The translations under genes were made by a program, and so were the position numbers. 64,000 nt of DNA from assembly GCF_002000025.1 (NCBI RefSeq), contig NZ_MUZV01000003.1:356589-420588 (forward strand). Reading direction: 5' to 3'. Under the pieces are notes generated by a model. It was not told the DNA's origin. It was given only the letters and a program-made list of their open reading frames with translations, and did not search any database. Source of the DNA: Cognaticolwellia aestuarii. Its GTDB lineage: Bacteria > Pseudomonadota > Gammaproteobacteria > Enterobacterales > Alteromonadaceae. Shown piece after piece: positions 61,185-64,000 of this stretch. The first letter of the stretch is position 1. Every line of letters starts with the position of its first letter.

Positions 61185-61244
61185 ATTTAATAGCAAACGC
61201 TCTACTTATTTTAATTAACAAAAAACGCCTTGGTTTATTATAGT

Positions 61245-62933
61245 TTAAACTTTAAATTGGTTTACCACTGCAGCTAAGCGATTTTCTAAGGATATTAATT
61301 CGGCAGAAGTGCTCTCTAACTCTAAAGCCTTCACTGAAGAGTCTTCGGCAATATCAGCAACTTGTTGAACATTTCTACTTATCTCATCAGTCACGACAGT
61401 TTGCTCTTCAGCAGCTGTTGCAATTTGAGTATTCATATTAGTAATGGTGCTCACTGCAGCCATTATTGTTTTTAACGAAACACTAGCTTTCTGAGCTTGC
61501 ATTACAGTATTTTCACCTTGTGAGCGACTATTATTCATGACACCTACGGCTTCTTTTACACGACCCAATAGTAATTCGATCATGTGGTTAATTTCTTCCG
61601 TACTCTGTTGTGTACGATTTGCAAGTGTTCTTACTTCATCTGCAACAACCGAAAACCCCCTACCTAGCTCGCCTGCGCGCGCAGCTTCGATGGCAGCGTT
61701 TAAAGCTAATAAGTTAGTTTGATCAGCAATGCCTTTAATAACATTAATCACATCACCAATTTGTTCAGCATCATCACTTAGCTGATTGATCACATCTGTT
61801 GCACGGTTAACATCCTCAGATAAATGAGATATCGATACTATCGTATCTTCAACAATAATTTGCCCTGAAGCGGTTTCACTATCAGCTTGTTGTGCTGCCT
61901 CAGCGGCCCTTGAAGCATTTCCTGCAACATCTTCAGCCGTCGCAGCCATTTCATGCACAGCAGTTGCCGCATGCATAGTTTCATCTTTTTGTTTAGCGAC
62001 GTTTTCATTGGTGCGAGTAACAACAATATTCATTTGACGAGTAGATTCACTTAAATCTCCTACACTGTCTTTTATCTCTAATACTAGTTGATGAATTTTT
62101 TCTACAAAGTGGTTAAAACTAATGGATACTTGGCCCACTTCATCATCTGCATATACCTTTAATCGTCGGGTCAAATCTCCCTCTCCATGGCTGATATTGT
62201 TAAGCGCAGAGACTGTATCTTGTATTGGTTTCGTTATACGCCCAGTAACAAATAGGCTAATAAAGGCAACTAAAACAATTAACACTAATCCTACAATAGC
62301 TATCAACATCATTGCTCTATTGATTCTTTTGTCAATCTCCATATGTGCAGCCATAACTGCATCATCAATATCATCGATATAAAAACCAGTGCCAACCATC
62401 CAGTTATATTGTTCAATAGCTTGAGCAAATCCAAGTTTAGGTGCTTCGGCATTCTTTGAGGGTTTATTCCAGCTATATTCAAGAAATCCGCCGCCGCTTT
62501 TAGCGCTGTCGATAAGATCTTTAATGACATTTACACCATTCGCATCTTGTAACCCATACAAGTTTTTACCTTCTAGCTCTGGCTTTGGCCCCATGACGAT
62601 ATTAATACCGCCATAGTCGTAAACAAACATATAACCGTCTTTCGACTCGCCAAAAAGAATATCTCTCAATTGATCTGCCACTTGTTTTTTGATTACAGCA
62701 TCATCATAAGAGCCGCTAGCAACGACGCTTTTAATTGAAGTAAGTGCAATATCTACATAGTTTTTAAGGATGACGCGTTTTTCGTTCATCATAGAGCTTC
62801 GAATATCTTTTACTTGCTCATCACCAAGGGCGCTAAGCTCGAAATGAACTAAAAACATGATTGTTGAGATAGCAAAAACTAACGGCAAAATGCTAAGCAA
62901 TAAAATTCTATTTTTTATCGTCATTGTTTTCAT
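61245..62933 (-). CDS. Methyl-accepting chemotaxis protein with single Cache sensor
   Basis: 562 aa. TM1 (~10-30), a periplasmic single-Cache_2 domain (~35-195; [33 protein letters not shown]), TM2 (~208-232), HAMP (~233-285; [16 protein letters not shown]) and the signalling domain. The highly conserved tip is [38 protein letters not shown] (split over ~410-447), and methylation helices flank it. No C-terminal CheR-binding pentapeptide. sCache_2 receptors typically sense small organic acids, amino acids or similar; the ligand is unknown. Weak GGA before ATG. Transcribed alone, convergent with the S46 peptidase gene. Confidence 0.95.
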   Translation of the reverse strand: MKTMTIKNRILLLSILPLVFAISTIMFLVHFELSALGDEQVKDIRSSMMNEKRVILKNYVDIALTSIKSVVASGSYDDAVIKKQVADQLRDILFGESKDGYMFVYDYGGINIVMGPKPELEGKNLYGLQDANGVNVIKDLIDSAKSGGGFLEYSWNKPSKNAEAPKLGFAQAIEQYNWMVGTGFYIDDIDDAVMAAHMEIDKRINRAMMLIAIVGLVLIVLVAFISLFVTGRITKPIQDTVSALNNISHGEGDLTRRLKVYADDEVGQVSISFNHFVEKIHQLVLEIKDSVGDLSESTRQMNIVVTRTNENVAKQKDETMHAATAVHEMAATAEDVAGNASRAAEAAQQADSETASGQIIVEDTIVSISHLSEDVNRATDVINQLSDDAEQIGDVINVIKGIADQTNLLALNAAIEAARAGELGRGFSVVADEVRTLANRTQQSTEEINHMIELLLGRVKEAVGVMNNSRSQGENTVMQAQKASVSLKTIMAAVSTITNMNTQIATAAEEQTVVTDEISRNVQQVADIAEDSSVKALELESTSAELISLENRLAAVVNQFKV

Positions 62934-63312
62934 TGAGTATCCAATTTAATAAAAATAATTCATTAAAAAAGTATTACACGTTATAAAAATACCGTTTGAA
63001 CAAATACGCTTTTAGTTGTTTTATATCATGTATAGGATAAATAATTTTTAGACTAGATAAGCCCTCTGCTACAAAAACCAACAATATACTTGATTAAAAA
63101 TTAATACAATCGACACTATTTTGCTCAATAACACTCCTCACCCCATATAGTCACAAAAACTTAAGCATCTGATTTTACGCAACAAAATATAAAGTCTGGG
63201 TAGTTAACCCATTATAAGTACGAATAAAATCGTAATTAAAACTTGCAACTACGTAGGTCCTCGTACATATTAAATATCAAACAAAAGTTACTTGTCACAC
63301 TAAGGGAATCGA
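62934..63312. other. Divergent promoter region between chemoreceptor and exbD
   Basis: 379 bases, AT-rich, between divergent genes. It must hold both promoters. I cannot place boxes reliably and see no palindrome or RNA gene. Confidence 0.4.
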
Positions 63313-63711
63313 ATGAGCCGAAAAAAGCATATGCATGAAGAACAAGAAGCTGATGTAGATATGACGCCAATGTTAGATATTGTTTTCATCTTATTAATAT
63401 TTTTCATCGTCACAACATCCTTCATCAAAGAAGAAGGGCTACTAATTAATAGACCAAAAGCGAAAAACAATCCTTCACAGGTAAATAGCCCAACTGTAGT
63501 TGTGCAAATAGCTGAGACAGGTCAATTAAAGTTTAATGGTAAATTAGTTGATATCGAGAGGCTATCAGCTCGTATAGAGAGCTTTTTATCGGAAAACCAA
63601 ACCAACAGTGCAGTAGTCATTGCTGATCCAGAAGCAACTCATGAAATGGTGGTAAATGTAATTGACCGAATTAAACCATTTCAACAGCTAACAATATCAA
63701 TTGGTAAGTAA
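63313..63711 (+). CDS. exbD: ExbD/TolR family proton-channel subunit, orphan
   Basis: 132 aa, family length. The N-terminal cytoplasmic tail leads into the single helix MTPMLDIVFILLIFFIVTTSF with the essential proton-path Asp22, followed by the periplasmic domain (VVVQIAETGQLKFNGKLVDI, VIADPEATHEMVVNVIDRIK). ExbD works with ExbB (and TonB) to energise outer-membrane receptors like the one at the left edge. Here no exbB or tonB gene is adjacent; a terminator follows and then an rRNA operon, so it is expressed alone. AAGGGA precedes ATG. TolR is less likely because the signature SxxP/DMTPMLD form fits ExbD. Confidence 0.92.
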   Translation: MSRKKHMHEEQEADVDMTPMLDIVFILLIFFIVTTSFIKEEGLLINRPKAKNNPSQVNSPTVVVQIAETGQLKFNGKLVDIERLSARIESFLSENQTNSAVVIADPEATHEMVVNVIDRIKPFQQLTISIGK

Positions 63712-63745
63712 AATTTAGTGCATCACCTTAAAGTAATACCAAATA

Positions 63746-63778
63746 AGAAAGGCGGCTCAAAATAGCCTTTCTTTAATA
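63746..63778 (+). terminator. Terminator of the orphan exbD gene
   Basis: AGAAAGGC / GCCTTTCT (8 bp) with an 11-base loop, followed by TTAATAAA. It lies 34 bases after the exbD stop. Confidence 0.7.
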
Positions 63779-63914
63779 AATGTACAATGTTCATTTGCAT
63801 AAACGAAATAACTGGTAGTAAAGGATGCCAGATCGAAGCTCTCAGGTGTCGGTGGATTATGTCTTAAACTGAAAGCTTATTAGTGATAGCTATCTTTAGT
63901 GGATTTCAGAAAGC

Positions 63915-63943
63915 AAAAAACCCGTAGCGTTAGCTACGGGTTT
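63915..63943 (-). terminator. rRNA operon terminator
   Basis: AAACCCGTAGC / GCTACGGGTTT, an 11-bp perfect stem with a TAAC loop on the minus strand, followed by TTT. It lies just beyond the 5S rRNA 3' end and ends the minus-strand rRNA operon. Confidence 0.93.
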
Positions 63944-63955
63944 CTCTAAATAGAA

Positions 63956-64000
63956 GCCTAGCAATGTCCTACTCTCACATGGGAACTCCCACACTACCAT
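63956..64000 (-). rRNA. rrf: 5S rRNA, 3' end (partial)
   Basis: The reverse complement reads ATGGTAGTGTGGGAG..., then ...GAGAGTAGGACATTGC, which matches the 3' third of gammaproteobacterial 5S rRNA (E. coli: ATGGTAGTGTGGGG...GAGAGTAGG). About 45 bases lie in the window; the rest of the operon lies to the right on the minus strand. Confidence 0.95.

Overview
The window is an AT-rich stretch of a Gram-negative chromosome, most probably from a marine gammaproteobacterium of the Colwelliaceae/Alteromonadales type (Colwellia or Thalassotalea-like). The evidence is the mixture of a TonB-dependent receptor followed by a TPR-sulfotransferase, secreted S8 proteases with PPC domains, an S46 dipeptidyl-peptidase, several RND pumps, and a 5S rRNA 3' end of gammaproteobacterial type at the right edge. 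This assignment is inference from gene content, not from a search. No complete rRNA operon, tRNA, prophage, IS element or CRISPR array is visible.

Layout. 1-3.8 kb: the C-terminal part of a TonB-dependent receptor and a TPR-sulfotransferase. 4-10 kb: a LiaF-like protein, an Nramp-like transporter lacking the usual metal-binding residues, small membrane/lipo/periplasmic proteins, and a cytochrome b561-YceI pair. 10.5-15.5 kb: a SulP-STAS transporter with a tandem universal stress protein, then a Crp/Fnr regulator with nitroreductase, DMT-family membrane protein and acetyltransferase. 16-20.8 kb: an AraC regulator divergent from a YHS-domain protein, thioredoxin, and a complete bufferin-type RiPP cluster (DUF2282 precursor, DUF692/MNIO enzyme, DUF2063 partner, DoxX membrane protein) closed by a strong terminator. 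20.8-24.8 kb: a 305-bp tandem duplication and three minus-strand accessory genes (DUF2971, HEPN plus zinc ribbons, coiled-coil membrane protein). Each is followed by an attC-like imperfect palindrome, which suggests an integron cassette cluster without a visible integrase.

25-31 kb: an AcrB-type RND efflux operon with a divergent TetR regulator and a palindromic operator, then a LysR regulator. 31-38 kb: pgi, a YgjP-like metallopeptidase, a large propeller/helical secreted protein, a ViuB-like siderophore-interacting protein divergent from a MarR regulator with its own operator, and a small secreted alpha/beta hydrolase. 39-45 kb: a heavy-metal czcCBA-type efflux operon headed by a small Cys-rich secreted protein. 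45-51.5 kb: two large convergent signalling proteins whose ends overlap: a hybrid histidine kinase with receiver and AraC domain, and a periplasmic two-component-propeller protein ending in a degenerate GGDEF domain. 51.6-61 kb: two secreted S8 peptidases (one with five GLLWKV repeats), a cobalamin riboswitch controlling bluB, a diguanylate cyclase and an S46 peptidase. 61-64 kb: a chemoreceptor, an orphan ExbD and the 3' end of a minus-strand 5S rRNA with its terminator.

Functional themes are metal handling (bufferin cluster, czc operon, siderophore reductase, Nramp-like protein, cobalamin lower-ligand synthesis), secreted protein degradation with peptide uptake, and dense transcriptional control by local regulators whose operators can often be read directly in the divergent promoter regions.
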